Assembly (NCBI GenBank): GCA_000435335.1
Contig: FR891344.1
Coordinates: 140,945-159,308, forward strand
Reading direction: 5' to 3'
Length of the DNA stretch: 18,364 nucleotides
DNA from: Clostridium sp. CAG:964
GTDB taxonomy: Bacteria; Bacillota; Clostridia; Oscillospirales; Acutalibacteraceae
The position numbers and the translations under genes were made by a program. Each line of letters starts with the position of its first letter. Position 1 is the stretch's first letter. The notes beneath the pieces were generated by a model that was not told the origin of the DNA, ran no database searches, and saw nothing but the letters and a program-made list of their open reading frames with translations. Shown piece by piece: positions 1 through 6,489 of the stretch.

Positions 1-299
1 GCCATAAGCAGGCTGCAATTCTACAGGCTGACGCTGTAAAAGAGAAGAAAATTCGTGAGGCAGAGGGTGAAGCTGAGGCTATCAGAAGCGTACAGCAGGC
101 TTATGCCGACGCTTTGAGAATGCTTAATGATGCAGCTCCGTCAGAAAAGGTTATTGCTCTTAAGAGTCTTGAGGCATTCCAAAAGGCAGCAGACGGCAAG
201 GCTACAAAGATTATTATTCCGTCAGAAATTCAGTCCTTGGCAGGCTTGGCTACTTCTGTAAAGGAAGTTTTCCATACTGAAGATGTTCAAAATAAGTAA
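1..299 (+). CDS. SPFH/band-7 family membrane protein, C-terminal end (partial)
   Basis: Only the last 99 codons are inside the window; the frame is open from base 3 and ends in TAA at 297-299. The visible part starts with a charged, Ala/Glu/Lys-rich stretch (KEKKIREAEGEAEA), the helix that follows the SPFH domain in stomatin- and QmcA-like proteins. The C-terminus holds the motif GKATKIIIPSEIQSLAG, typical of bacterial stomatin/paraslipin proteins. Such proteins are membrane-anchored scaffolds that oligomerise in membrane microdomains and are linked to quality control of membrane proteins. Often an NfeD-like gene sits next to them, but any such partner lies upstream of this window. A strong terminator follows, so the gene is not part of the purine operon. 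Family placement is firm; exact role is unknown. Confidence 0.85.
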   Translation, partial: HKQAAILQADAVKEKKIREAEGEAEAIRSVQQAYADALRMLNDAAPSEKVIALKSLEAFQKAADGKATKIIIPSEIQSLAGLATSVKEVFHTEDVQNK

Positions 300-344
300 G
301 GCTTAATGTGTGCCTAATATACAATAAGGTTATGATTTATACAG

Positions 345-375
345 CCGCACTAACTATTTTTGTTAGTGCGGTTTT
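345..375 (+). terminator. Intrinsic terminator after the SPFH gene
   Basis: A perfect 10-bp stem (CCGCACTAAC at 345-354 pairs with GTTAGTGCGG at 362-371) with a 7-base loop is followed by TTTT. It lies 45 bases after the SPFH stop codon and separates that gene from the purine operon. Confidence 0.9.
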
Positions 376-479
376 ATCTTGTAAATATGTAAAAAATGAC
401 AAAAAAATTAAGATATTTTCTATTGCTATGCACAATAAATACAAATGGCTTTTTAAATTCTTTTATCCGTGAAAAATAG

Positions 480-508
480 TTGAAATTATACTCAAAATGC
501 AATAAAAT
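480..508 (+). promoter_or_regulatory. Promoter of the purine operon
   Basis: TTGAAA at 480-485 (5 of 6 matches to the -35 consensus), a 17-base spacer, and TAAAAT at 503-508 (5 of 6 matches to the -10 consensus). A start near base 515 would give an untranslated region of only about 27 bases before the leader reading frame at 542. That leaves no room for a classical aptamer upstream of it. Confidence 0.65.
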
Positions 509-528
509 ATATATAACGACTACTAAGC

Positions 529-535
529 GGAGGTG
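529..535 (+). promoter_or_regulatory. Strong ribosome binding site of the leader frame
   Basis: GGAGGTG lies 6 bases before ATG 542. It decides that the short frame is probably translated. Bases 531-541, overlapping it, can pair with 586-594 (AGG with CCT and TTTCCA with TGGAAA, with a two-base bulge), which could hide the site in an untranslated RNA. Confidence 0.65.
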
Positions 536-541
536 TTTCCA

Positions 542-622
542 ATGGCGAAAATTATGTGCGGCTGCAGCAGTTTTGTTATGGTCTGTGGAAACCTTGCGTT
601 TTTTTACAAGGCACAAGTGTAG
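542..622 (+). CDS. Putative 26-residue leader peptide upstream of purE
   Basis: An ATG at 542 follows GGAGGTG (529-535) at 6 bases, as good a ribosome binding site as any gene here. It opens 26 codons ending in TAG at 620-622. The peptide begins MAKIMCGCSSFVMVCG and ends NLAFFYKAQV; it has three Cys, three Met and four Phe. No run of codons for a purine precursor (Gly, Gln, Asp) is obvious, so classical amino-acid-starvation attenuation is not clearly indicated. The stop codon overlaps the first bases of a terminator stem (621-630). A ribosome at the end of the frame would therefore cover the 5' arm and could stop the terminator forming. The position between the operon promoter and purE, the strong ribosome binding site and the stop/terminator overlap suggest a regulatory leader peptide. 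I recognise no homologue, and a non-coding structured leader is the main alternative. Confidence 0.6.
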   Translation: MAKIMCGCSSFVMVCGNLAFFYKAQV

Positions 623-651
623 GCTGTGGTAAATATAACCGCAGCCTTTTA
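621..651 (+). terminator. Leader (attenuator) terminator before purE
   Basis: AGGCTGTGGT (621-630) pairs with ACCGCAGCCT (638-647) over 10 pairs including one G-U, with a 7-base AT-only loop and then TTT A GTTTT. It lies between the operon promoter and purE with no gene boundary to serve, so it would have to be regulated. Its 5' arm starts within the leader peptide's TAG codon. Confidence 0.75.
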
Positions 652-683
652 GTTTTGTAATGTAGCTGTACTGTTTACAAAAC
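652..683 (+). other. Second hairpin in the purE leader
   Basis: GTTTTGTA (652-659) is the exact complement of TACAAAAC (676-683), with a 16-base loop. The 5' arm includes the T-tract of the preceding terminator. Its role is unknown; it might stabilise the 5' end of the read-through transcript or simply be AT-rich coincidence. Confidence 0.35.
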
Positions 684-753
684 GCCTGTTTGCCATGTGC
701 ATACAAATAGGGCTTTTGGTTTATTTCTATGTTTAAGAAAGGAATGTTAGATT

Positions 754-1251
754 ATGAAAAAAGTAGCGGTAATTATGGGCAGTGACAGTGACTTTCCTGT
801 AGTTTCAGGTGCTGTAAAAACATTAAAGGAGTATGATGTACCTGTTGAGGTACATGTAATGTCGGCACATCGCACACCGGCACAGGCTGCCGAATTTTCT
901 TCCAAAGCTAAGGAGAACGGTTTTGGTGTAATTATTGCTGCCGCAGGTAAGGCTGCACATTTGGCAGGAGTTTTGGCTGCACACACTACAATTCCGGTAA
1001 TTGGTATTCCTGTAAAGTCATCAACGCTGGACGGACTTGACGCTCTTTTGGCTACAGTACAAATGCCAAAGGGAATACCGGTAGCTACAGTTGCTATAGA
1101 CGGTGCAGACAACGCTGCACTTTTGGCTGTACAAATGCTTGCTTTGTCTGACAATGCTTTGTCAGCTAAGCTTGATAAACTGAAAGCGGATATGGAAGCG
1201 GGCGTAATTGCCAAGGATAAGGCAATTCAAAGCAAGGTGAACGAGCTGTGA
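754..1251 (+). CDS. purE: PurE, phosphoribosylaminoimidazole carboxylase / N5-CAIR mutase
   Basis: A 165-residue cytoplasmic enzyme of full PurE length, making CAIR in purine synthesis. The N-terminal loop GSDSD (residues 9-13), SAHRTP (37-42) and AAAGKAAHLAG (62-72) form the nucleotide-binding active site. The downstream stretch with GIPV and VQMPKGIPVATVAIDG is typical of bacterial PurE. The ATG at 754 follows AAGAAAGGA (735-743). No purK is adjacent, unlike many bacteria, and the glycine that usually follows AGAG is Lys66. Anaerobes without PurK are known to use a PurE that carboxylates AIR directly with CO2, so this could be that type; I infer this from the missing neighbour and cannot prove it. 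The stop overlaps the purF start by four bases (GTGA), implying translational coupling. Confidence 0.95.
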   Translation: MKKVAVIMGSDSDFPVVSGAVKTLKEYDVPVEVHVMSAHRTPAQAAEFSSKAKENGFGVIIAAAGKAAHLAGVLAAHTTIPVIGIPVKSSTLDGLDALLATVQMPKGIPVATVAIDGADNAALLAVQMLALSDNALSAKLDKLKADMEAGVIAKDKAIQSKVNEL

Positions 1252-2714
1252 GTATATTTCAAGAAAAAACAGAATTATTAACTAAGGAATGTAAGCCGCA
1301 GGACGAGTGCGGTGTGTTTGGCATCTACAAAAATGATGATGATATTAACACCGTTGCCGAGGTTTACAGCGGGCTTTTAGCCTTGCAGCACAGGGGGCAG
1401 CAAAGTGCCGGAATTTGTGTAAATGACAACGGCACTTTTAAATGCTTTAAAAACAACGGTTTGGTGTCGGAGGCACTTACGGTAGAGGGACTTGACGAGC
1501 TGCCAAACGGAAAAATAGCCATAGGTCATGTCAGACACTCAATTTATACTAGGGACAAGCACGACTTTGCGGCTGTTCAGCCACTGCTTATGAGATACAT
1601 AAAAGGTTCGTTAGCTATTGCTCATAATGGAGCAATCACAAACCGTGCCGAAATTCACAAGCTGTTGGAGCAGGGCGGAGCTATTTTCCAGTCCAACAGT
1701 AATGCAGAGCTTATTGCTTATGTAATTGCCAGCAACAGACTTCAAACATTTTCTATTGAGGAGGCTGTTTTAAAGTCTATGGATATGCTTGAGGGTGCAT
1801 ATTCTATGGTTATTATTTCTCCCAGCAAGCTTATTGCAGTGCGTGACCCAAACGGCTTTAGACCGCTTTGTATAGGTAAAATGAAAAACAGCTATATTGT
1901 GTCCTCCGAAAGCTGTGCCTTTGACAGCTTAGGGGCTGACTTTGTAAGAGATGTTCAGGCGGGCGAAATGGTTGTAATTGATGAAAACGGACTGCACAGC
2001 TATACTGAGCACTGCAGTGATAAAACGTCAATGTGTATATTTGAGCCTATTTATATTTCAAGGCCTGACAGTGTTATAGACCACCAGTGTGTCCATAATT
2101 TTAGAATGAATGTAGGCGCTGCACTTGCAAAGGCGTATCCTGTGGAGGCTGATGTTGTCTGTGGTGTGCCTGACAGCGGTGTAAGCTGTGCAATAGGCTA
2201 TGCCAATGCTACAGGAATCCCTTATGGTGTAGCAATTATAAAGAATAAATACATAGGCAGAACCCTTTCTATGGAGGGCAGCAACAATCTAAAGAAACGC
2301 ACTCTTGAAATAAAAATAAATGTGCTTAAACCAACTGTAGAAGGCAAGAGGGTTGTTATTATTGACGACAGCATTGTTCGTGGCGGCACTATGGCACATA
2401 TTGTAGATTTGCTGAAAAAGGCAGGAGCCAAGGAAGTCCATGTTAGAGTGGCGTCACCGGAGTTCCATGAAACCTGTTACTACGGTACAAGCCTGCCTGC
2501 TAAAGACCAGCTTATTTCACACAAGCTTTCAAAGCAGCAGCTGTGTGAAAAAATAAATGCAGATTCCCTTGAGTTTATATCTTTGCAGGATCTTAAATCC
2601 TGTGCAACAGATAACAGTGTAAACTTTTGTACTGCTTGCTTTGACGGTAACTTCCCTACAGAAGTTCCTACTGAGCAGTTTGAAGATAAATTCAGCAAGA
2701 AAATTAAGAAATAA
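1248..2714 (+). CDS. purF: PurF, amidophosphoribosyltransferase
   Basis: Commits PRPP to purine synthesis by transferring the glutamine amide to form phosphoribosylamine. It has 488 residues. Residues 1-20 look like a propeptide, since the N-terminal nucleophile of the glutaminase domain is Cys21 in DECGVFG; that family self-processes to expose this Cys. QHRGQQSAG and HNGAITN follow. The PRPP-binding loop VVIIDDSIVRGGT is near residues 369-381. Cys263, Cys410, Cys461 and Cys464 (the last two in FCTACFDG) sit where Bacillus PurF binds its oxygen-sensitive 4Fe-4S cluster, so this should be an iron-sulfur PurF. The usual GHVRYS segment reads GHVRHSIYTR, a mild divergence. The GTG start at 1248 overlaps the purE stop. 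Confidence 0.96.
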   Translation: MSIFQEKTELLTKECKPQDECGVFGIYKNDDDINTVAEVYSGLLALQHRGQQSAGICVNDNGTFKCFKNNGLVSEALTVEGLDELPNGKIAIGHVRHSIYTRDKHDFAAVQPLLMRYIKGSLAIAHNGAITNRAEIHKLLEQGGAIFQSNSNAELIAYVIASNRLQTFSIEEAVLKSMDMLEGAYSMVIISPSKLIAVRDPNGFRPLCIGKMKNSYIVSSESCAFDSLGADFVRDVQAGEMVVIDENGLHSYTEHCSDKTSMCIFEPIYISRPDSVIDHQCVHNFRMNVGAALAKAYPVEADVVCGVPDSGVSCAIGYANATGIPYGVAIIKNKYIGRTLSMEGSNNLKKRTLEIKINVLKPTVEGKRVVIIDDSIVRGGTMAHIVDLLKKAGAKEVHVRVASPEFHETCYYGTSLPAKDQLISHKLSKQQLCEKINADSLEFISLQDLKSCATDNSVNFCTACFDGNFPTEVPTEQFEDKFSKKIKK

Positions 2715-2764
2715 TTATTATATGTTTTATTTATAAAAACAGGTATGTTTTACGGAGGTTTTTT

Positions 2765-3799
2765 ATGAAGAGTTTTAGTGAAAGCTACAAGGCAGCCGGT
2801 GTAGATGTAACAGCCGGCTATAAATCAGTAGAATTAATGAAAAAGCACATTGCTAAAACAAATATTGACGGTGTTATTTCCGGTATCGGCGGTTTTGGCG
2901 GCTGTTTTATGCCTAATCTATCCGGTATGGAGGAGCCTGTACTTGTTTCAGGTACAGATGGTGTAGGCACAAAGCTAAAGCTTGCTTTTCTGCTGGATAA
3001 GCACGACACTATTGGTATTGACTGTGTAGCTATGTGTGTAAACGATGTTGTATGCGGCGGCGCAAAGCCATTGTTCTTCTTGGATTATATGGCACTTGGC
3101 AAAAATGTACCTGAAAAGGTTGCAGAAATTGTTTCAGGTGTTGCAGAGGGCTGTGTGCAGGCAGGCTGTGCTTTGGTAGGCGGCGAAACTGCCGAGATGC
3201 CGGGCTTTTACCCTGTAGATGAATATGACCTTGCAGGTTTCTCTGTAGGTATTGTAGATAAGAAGAAAATTATTGACGGAGAAGGTCTTGAAGCCGGTGA
3301 TGTTCTTATAGGCTTGCCGTCATCAGGCGTACACTCAAACGGCTTTTCACTTGTAAGAAAGGTATTTAATATTAACGAGGAAACAGTTAAGAAAACATAC
3401 CCTGAGCTTGACAAGCCGCTTGGCGAAACACTTTTGACGCCAACAAAAATTTATGTTAAGCCGTTGCTTGCGCTTATTGAAAAGTGCAATGTTAAGGCAG
3501 TATCCCACATTACGGGCGGCGGCTTTTATGAGAATATTCCAAGAATGTTAAAGGACGGTATGTCAGCAAAAATTAACAAGTCTGCTGTGCCTGTTTTGCC
3601 GATATTTAATGTTATTCAAAAAGAGGGCAATATTTCTGAACACGATATGTTTAACACCTTTAATATGGGCGTAGGTATGGTTATTGCTATTGACAAAAAC
3701 CAGGTTGATACCGCACTTTCTGTACTTGCTCAGGCAGGCGAAAAAGCGTTTGTTTTGGGCGAGGTTGTTGAAGGCGACAAGGAAGTAATTTTTGACTGA
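2765..3799 (+). CDS. purM: PurM, phosphoribosylformylglycinamidine cyclo-ligase (AIR synthetase)
   Basis: Closes the imidazole ring, using ATP to turn FGAM into AIR, the substrate of PurE. At 344 residues it has the normal family length. SGTDGVGTKLKLA (62-74) is the signature loop of PurM, followed by CVNDVVCGGAKPLFFLDY and VGGETAEMPG (about 138-147) in the ATP-grasping AIRS N-terminal domain. HITGGGFYENIPRML and FNTFNMGVGM mark the AIRS C-terminal domain. The ATG at 2765 has GGAGG at 2754-2758. The 50-base gap from purF contains no hairpin, so it is read with the operon. The enzyme supplying FGAM (PurL or PurSQL) is not in this window. Confidence 0.96.
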   Translation: MKSFSESYKAAGVDVTAGYKSVELMKKHIAKTNIDGVISGIGGFGGCFMPNLSGMEEPVLVSGTDGVGTKLKLAFLLDKHDTIGIDCVAMCVNDVVCGGAKPLFFLDYMALGKNVPEKVAEIVSGVAEGCVQAGCALVGGETAEMPGFYPVDEYDLAGFSVGIVDKKKIIDGEGLEAGDVLIGLPSSGVHSNGFSLVRKVFNINEETVKKTYPELDKPLGETLLTPTKIYVKPLLALIEKCNVKAVSHITGGGFYENIPRMLKDGMSAKINKSAVPVLPIFNVIQKEGNISEHDMFNTFNMGVGMVIAIDKNQVDTALSVLAQAGEKAFVLGEVVEGDKEVIFD

Positions 3800-3875
3800 T
3801 TACTTTGAATAAGTATCTGTGAACCTGATTTTAAGGTGAACCGATGCTTTTTATTGAATGTTTGGAGGCTTAGCT

Positions 3876-4505
3876 GTGAAGAATATAGTTGTTTTAGTGT
3901 CCGGTGGCGGCACAAATTTACAGGCGCTTATAGATGCCCAAAAGGCAGGAAAAATTAAGAACGGCAAAATAACCTGTGTAATATCAAGTAATCCTAATGC
4001 ATATGCTTTGCAGCGTGCCGAAGCAAACGGTATTGACACAGCCGTAATCAGACGCAAGGATTATGCAGAATTTTCCGAGTACAGCAGTGCGCTGATAAGC
4101 CTGCTTAATGATAAAAGGGCAGACCTTATTGTGCTGGCAGGCTTTATGACTATTTTGGGCGAGGATGTTATAAAAGCGTTTAAAAACAGAATTATTAATA
4201 TCCACCCATCACTTATACCTGCATTTTGCGGTGAGGGCTTTTACGGACTAAAGGTGCATGAGTGTGCTTTGCAGCGTGGAGTTAAGGTTACAGGTGCAAC
4301 CGCACATTTTGTAAACGAGGTATGCGACGGCGGGCCTATAATTTTGCAAAGAGCTGTGGCAATAGAGAACGGCGACACGCCGGAGATACTCCAAAAGCGT
4401 GTAATGGAGCAGGCAGAATGGAAAATACTTCCTATGGCTGTAGCACTGTTCTGCGATGATAAAATTAAGGTTATTGATGATAAAACCACTGAAATATTAG
4501 ATTAA
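3876..4505 (+). CDS. purN: PurN, phosphoribosylglycinamide formyltransferase
   Basis: Transfers a formyl group from 10-formyl-tetrahydrofolate to GAR. I place the start at GTG 3876 because GGAGG (3864-3868) is 7 bases upstream; the earlier in-frame ATG at 3858 would place this site inside the gene. This gives 209 residues, close to the usual 190-210. SGGGTNLQAL (9-18) is the phosphate-binding loop. NIHPSL provides Asn108 and His110, and CDGGPII provides Asp151, matching the catalytic Asn-His-Asp triad of E. coli PurN. The substrate loop reads AFCGEGFYGLKVH instead of the enterobacterial KYPGLHTH, a variant also seen in Clostridia. The gap to purM is 76 bases with no clear structure. Confidence 0.93.
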   Translation: MKNIVVLVSGGGTNLQALIDAQKAGKIKNGKITCVISSNPNAYALQRAEANGIDTAVIRRKDYAEFSEYSSALISLLNDKRADLIVLAGFMTILGEDVIKAFKNRIINIHPSLIPAFCGEGFYGLKVHECALQRGVKVTGATAHFVNEVCDGGPIILQRAVAIENGDTPEILQKRVMEQAEWKILPMAVALFCDDKIKVIDDKTTEILD

Positions 4506-4531
4506 ATTTTATAAGAGAAAGGGAGATACCA

Positions 4532-5248
4532 ATGGAAATGCTTTCATTAGAAAAAGAGCTTACTGCTAACCCATATCCCGGCAGAGGTATTGTTATAGGT
4601 AAAAGTGCAGACGGAAAGAATGCAGTAATTGCCTATTTTATTATGGGAAGAAGTGAGAACAGCCGCAACAGAATTTTTGTAGAGGACGGCTGTGGCATTA
4701 GAACGCAGGCATTTGACGAATCTAAACTGGAGGATCCGTCACTCATTATATATGCACCGGTAAGAGTGCTTGACAACAAAACGATTGTTACTAACGGCGA
4801 CCAAACAGACACAATTTACGAATTAATGCAGCAGGGTAAAACCTTTGAGGAATCCCTTAGAACAAGAGAGTTTGAGCCGGACGGCCCTAACTATACACCA
4901 AGAATTTCCGGTATAGTTGAACCGTCAAGCAATGACTTTGACTTTTCAATGTCAATTCTAAAGAGTGCAAACGGCAACCCTGACTCTTGCCAAAGATACA
5001 CCTTCTCTTATGAAAATCCTTTAAGCGGACAGGGCAGATTTATTCATACCTATAAGGTAAACGAAAATCCGCTGCCAAGCTTTGAGGGTGAGCCAAAGCT
5101 GGTAGAAATAGGCAGTGACGATATTGATACCTTTGCTAATAAGCTTTGGACAGCACTTAACGACGACAACAAGGTTTCACTTTTTGTAAGATATATTAAC
5201 CTTGAGGATAATAGTACACAAAGCAGAATTATAAATAAGAACAAATAA
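4532..5248 (+). CDS. PurO-family IMP cyclohydrolase
   Basis: Assigned to the IMP cyclohydrolase family first known from archaeal PurO, which closes FAICAR to IMP, the last purine step. The N-terminus has NPYPGRGIVIGKSADGKNAV (residues 13-32) and then AYFIMGRSENSRNRIF (34-49), the strongly conserved core of clostridial members. RISGIVEP lies mid-protein and the C-terminus is less conserved. It has 238 residues with no signal peptide or membrane segment, so it is cytoplasmic. The neighbour downstream is an AICAR formyltransferase that lacks the cyclohydrolase domain normally fused to it in PurH, so this protein supplies the missing activity. The ATG at 4532 follows AAAGGGAGA closely. No symbol is given because the homology to archaeal PurO is recalled by motif only. 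Confidence 0.85.
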   Translation: MEMLSLEKELTANPYPGRGIVIGKSADGKNAVIAYFIMGRSENSRNRIFVEDGCGIRTQAFDESKLEDPSLIIYAPVRVLDNKTIVTNGDQTDTIYELMQQGKTFEESLRTREFEPDGPNYTPRISGIVEPSSNDFDFSMSILKSANGNPDSCQRYTFSYENPLSGQGRFIHTYKVNENPLPSFEGEPKLVEIGSDDIDTFANKLWTALNDDNKVSLFVRYINLEDNSTQSRIINKNK

Positions 5249-5293
5249 TCAGTTTTATTACATTTTTTGCCATTATATTAAGGAGGATATTTA

Positions 5294-6469
5294 ATGAAAG
5301 AGCTAGAGTTGAAATACGGATGTAATCCTAACCAAAAGCCTTCAAAAATATTTATGAAAAACGACGGGGAGCTTCCTATAGAGGTTTTAAACGGCAAGCC
5401 GGGATATATTAATTTCTTGGACGCATTTAACAGCTGGCAGCTTGTTAAGGAGCTAAAGGCTGCTACAGGTCTGCCTGCGGCTGCTTCCTTTAAGCATGTA
5501 AGTCCGGCAGGTGCTGCGGTAGCTACAGAACTTTCTGACACCCTAAAGAAAATATATTTTGTTGATGACTTAGAGCTTTCGCCGCTTGCAAGTGCATACG
5601 CAAAGGCAAGAGGTGCCGACAGAATGTCTTCATATGGCGACTGGATTGCCCTTTCAGATGTATGTGATGTTCAAACTGCAAGGCTGATTCAAAGAGAGGT
5701 TTCCGACGGTATTATTGCACCGGGCTATACAGATGAGGCCTTGGAGGTGCTGAAGTCAAAGAGAAAGGGTACATACAACATCGTAAAGATTGATCCTGAT
5801 TATGTACCGGCTGAAAAGGAGTATAAGGATGTTTTCGGAGTAACATTTGAGCAGGGCAGAAACAACCTAAAAATTGATGATGAAATGCTTTCTAACTTCG
5901 TAACAGAGAACAAAAATTTTACAGACGAGGCAAAGCGTGACCTAAAGATAGCACTTATCACCCTAAAATACACACAGTCTAACTCCGTTTGCTATGCAAA
6001 GGATGGTCAGGCTATTGGTGTAGGTGCAGGTCAGCAGTCAAGAATTCACTGTACAAGGCTTGCAGGCAACAAGGCAGACATTTGGTTCCTGCGTCAGCAT
6101 CCAAAGGTACTTAACCTTCAATTTGTTGACAATATCCGTCGCCCAGACCGTGACAATACTATTGATGTTTATATTTCTGACGAATACGAGGATGTATTGG
6201 CAGACGGTGTATGGCAGCAGTTCTTTAAGGTTAAGCCGGAGCCTCTTTCAAGAGAAGAAAAGAAAGAATGGCTTACTCACCTAAGCGGTGTGGCACTGGG
6301 CAGTGACGCATTCTTCCCGTTTGGCGACAACATTGAAAGAGCTAAAAAGTCCGGTGTTGAGTTTGTTGCACAGCCTGGCGGTTCAATCAGAGATGACAAT
6401 GTAATTGATACCTGTAACAAATATAATATGGCTATGTGCTTTACAGGTATAAGACTGTTCCATCACTAA
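5294..6469 (+). CDS. purH: Stand-alone AICAR formyltransferase (PurH C-terminal domain type)
   Basis: Transfers the second formyl group of the ring from 10-formyl-tetrahydrofolate to AICAR, forming FAICAR. At 391 residues it corresponds to the AICAR transformylase part of bifunctional PurH (about 510 residues) and starts directly in that domain with LKYGCNPNQKPS. SFKHVSPAGAAVA (65-77) holds the catalytic Lys67-His68 pair. KYTQSNSVCYAKDGQAIGVG and GQQSRIHCTRLAGNKA are conserved, as are DAFFPF and GGSIRD near the end. The N-terminal MGS-like cyclohydrolase domain is absent by design: a strong AAGGAGG (5280-5286) precedes the ATG and no remnant lies upstream. The PurO-like gene 45 bases upstream completes the pathway. 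The symbol is used loosely; some annotations call this form purH-like or purV. Confidence 0.93.
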   Translation: MKELELKYGCNPNQKPSKIFMKNDGELPIEVLNGKPGYINFLDAFNSWQLVKELKAATGLPAAASFKHVSPAGAAVATELSDTLKKIYFVDDLELSPLASAYAKARGADRMSSYGDWIALSDVCDVQTARLIQREVSDGIIAPGYTDEALEVLKSKRKGTYNIVKIDPDYVPAEKEYKDVFGVTFEQGRNNLKIDDEMLSNFVTENKNFTDEAKRDLKIALITLKYTQSNSVCYAKDGQAIGVGAGQQSRIHCTRLAGNKADIWFLRQHPKVLNLQFVDNIRRPDRDNTIDVYISDEYEDVLADGVWQQFFKVKPEPLSREEKKEWLTHLSGVALGSDAFFPFGDNIERAKKSGVEFVAQPGGSIRDDNVIDTCNKYNMAMCFTGIRLFHH

Positions 6470-6489
6470 TAAAAAGGAAGAGGTTACTT

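Noticed and set aside
515..650. Guanine/adenine, ZTP, PRPP or THF riboswitch upstream of purE
   Set aside because: None of the conserved cores I know for these classes is present, and the short untranslated region before the leader frame leaves no room for a full aptamer.
374..706. 110-residue minus-strand frame in the purE leader region
   Set aside because: It runs through the promoter, leader and terminator in the opposite direction, has no ribosome binding site, and its AT-rich composition explains the Lys/Tyr/Phe content.
747..1214. 155-residue minus-strand frame opposite purE
   Set aside because: A low-complexity Ala/Ser-rich mirror of purE codons, with no ribosome binding site and no family resemblance.
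5294..6469. Truncated, decayed purH
   Set aside because: The gene has its own strong ribosome binding site, starts exactly at the formyltransferase domain and is full length for it; the missing domain is replaced by the upstream gene, so it is not a pseudogene.
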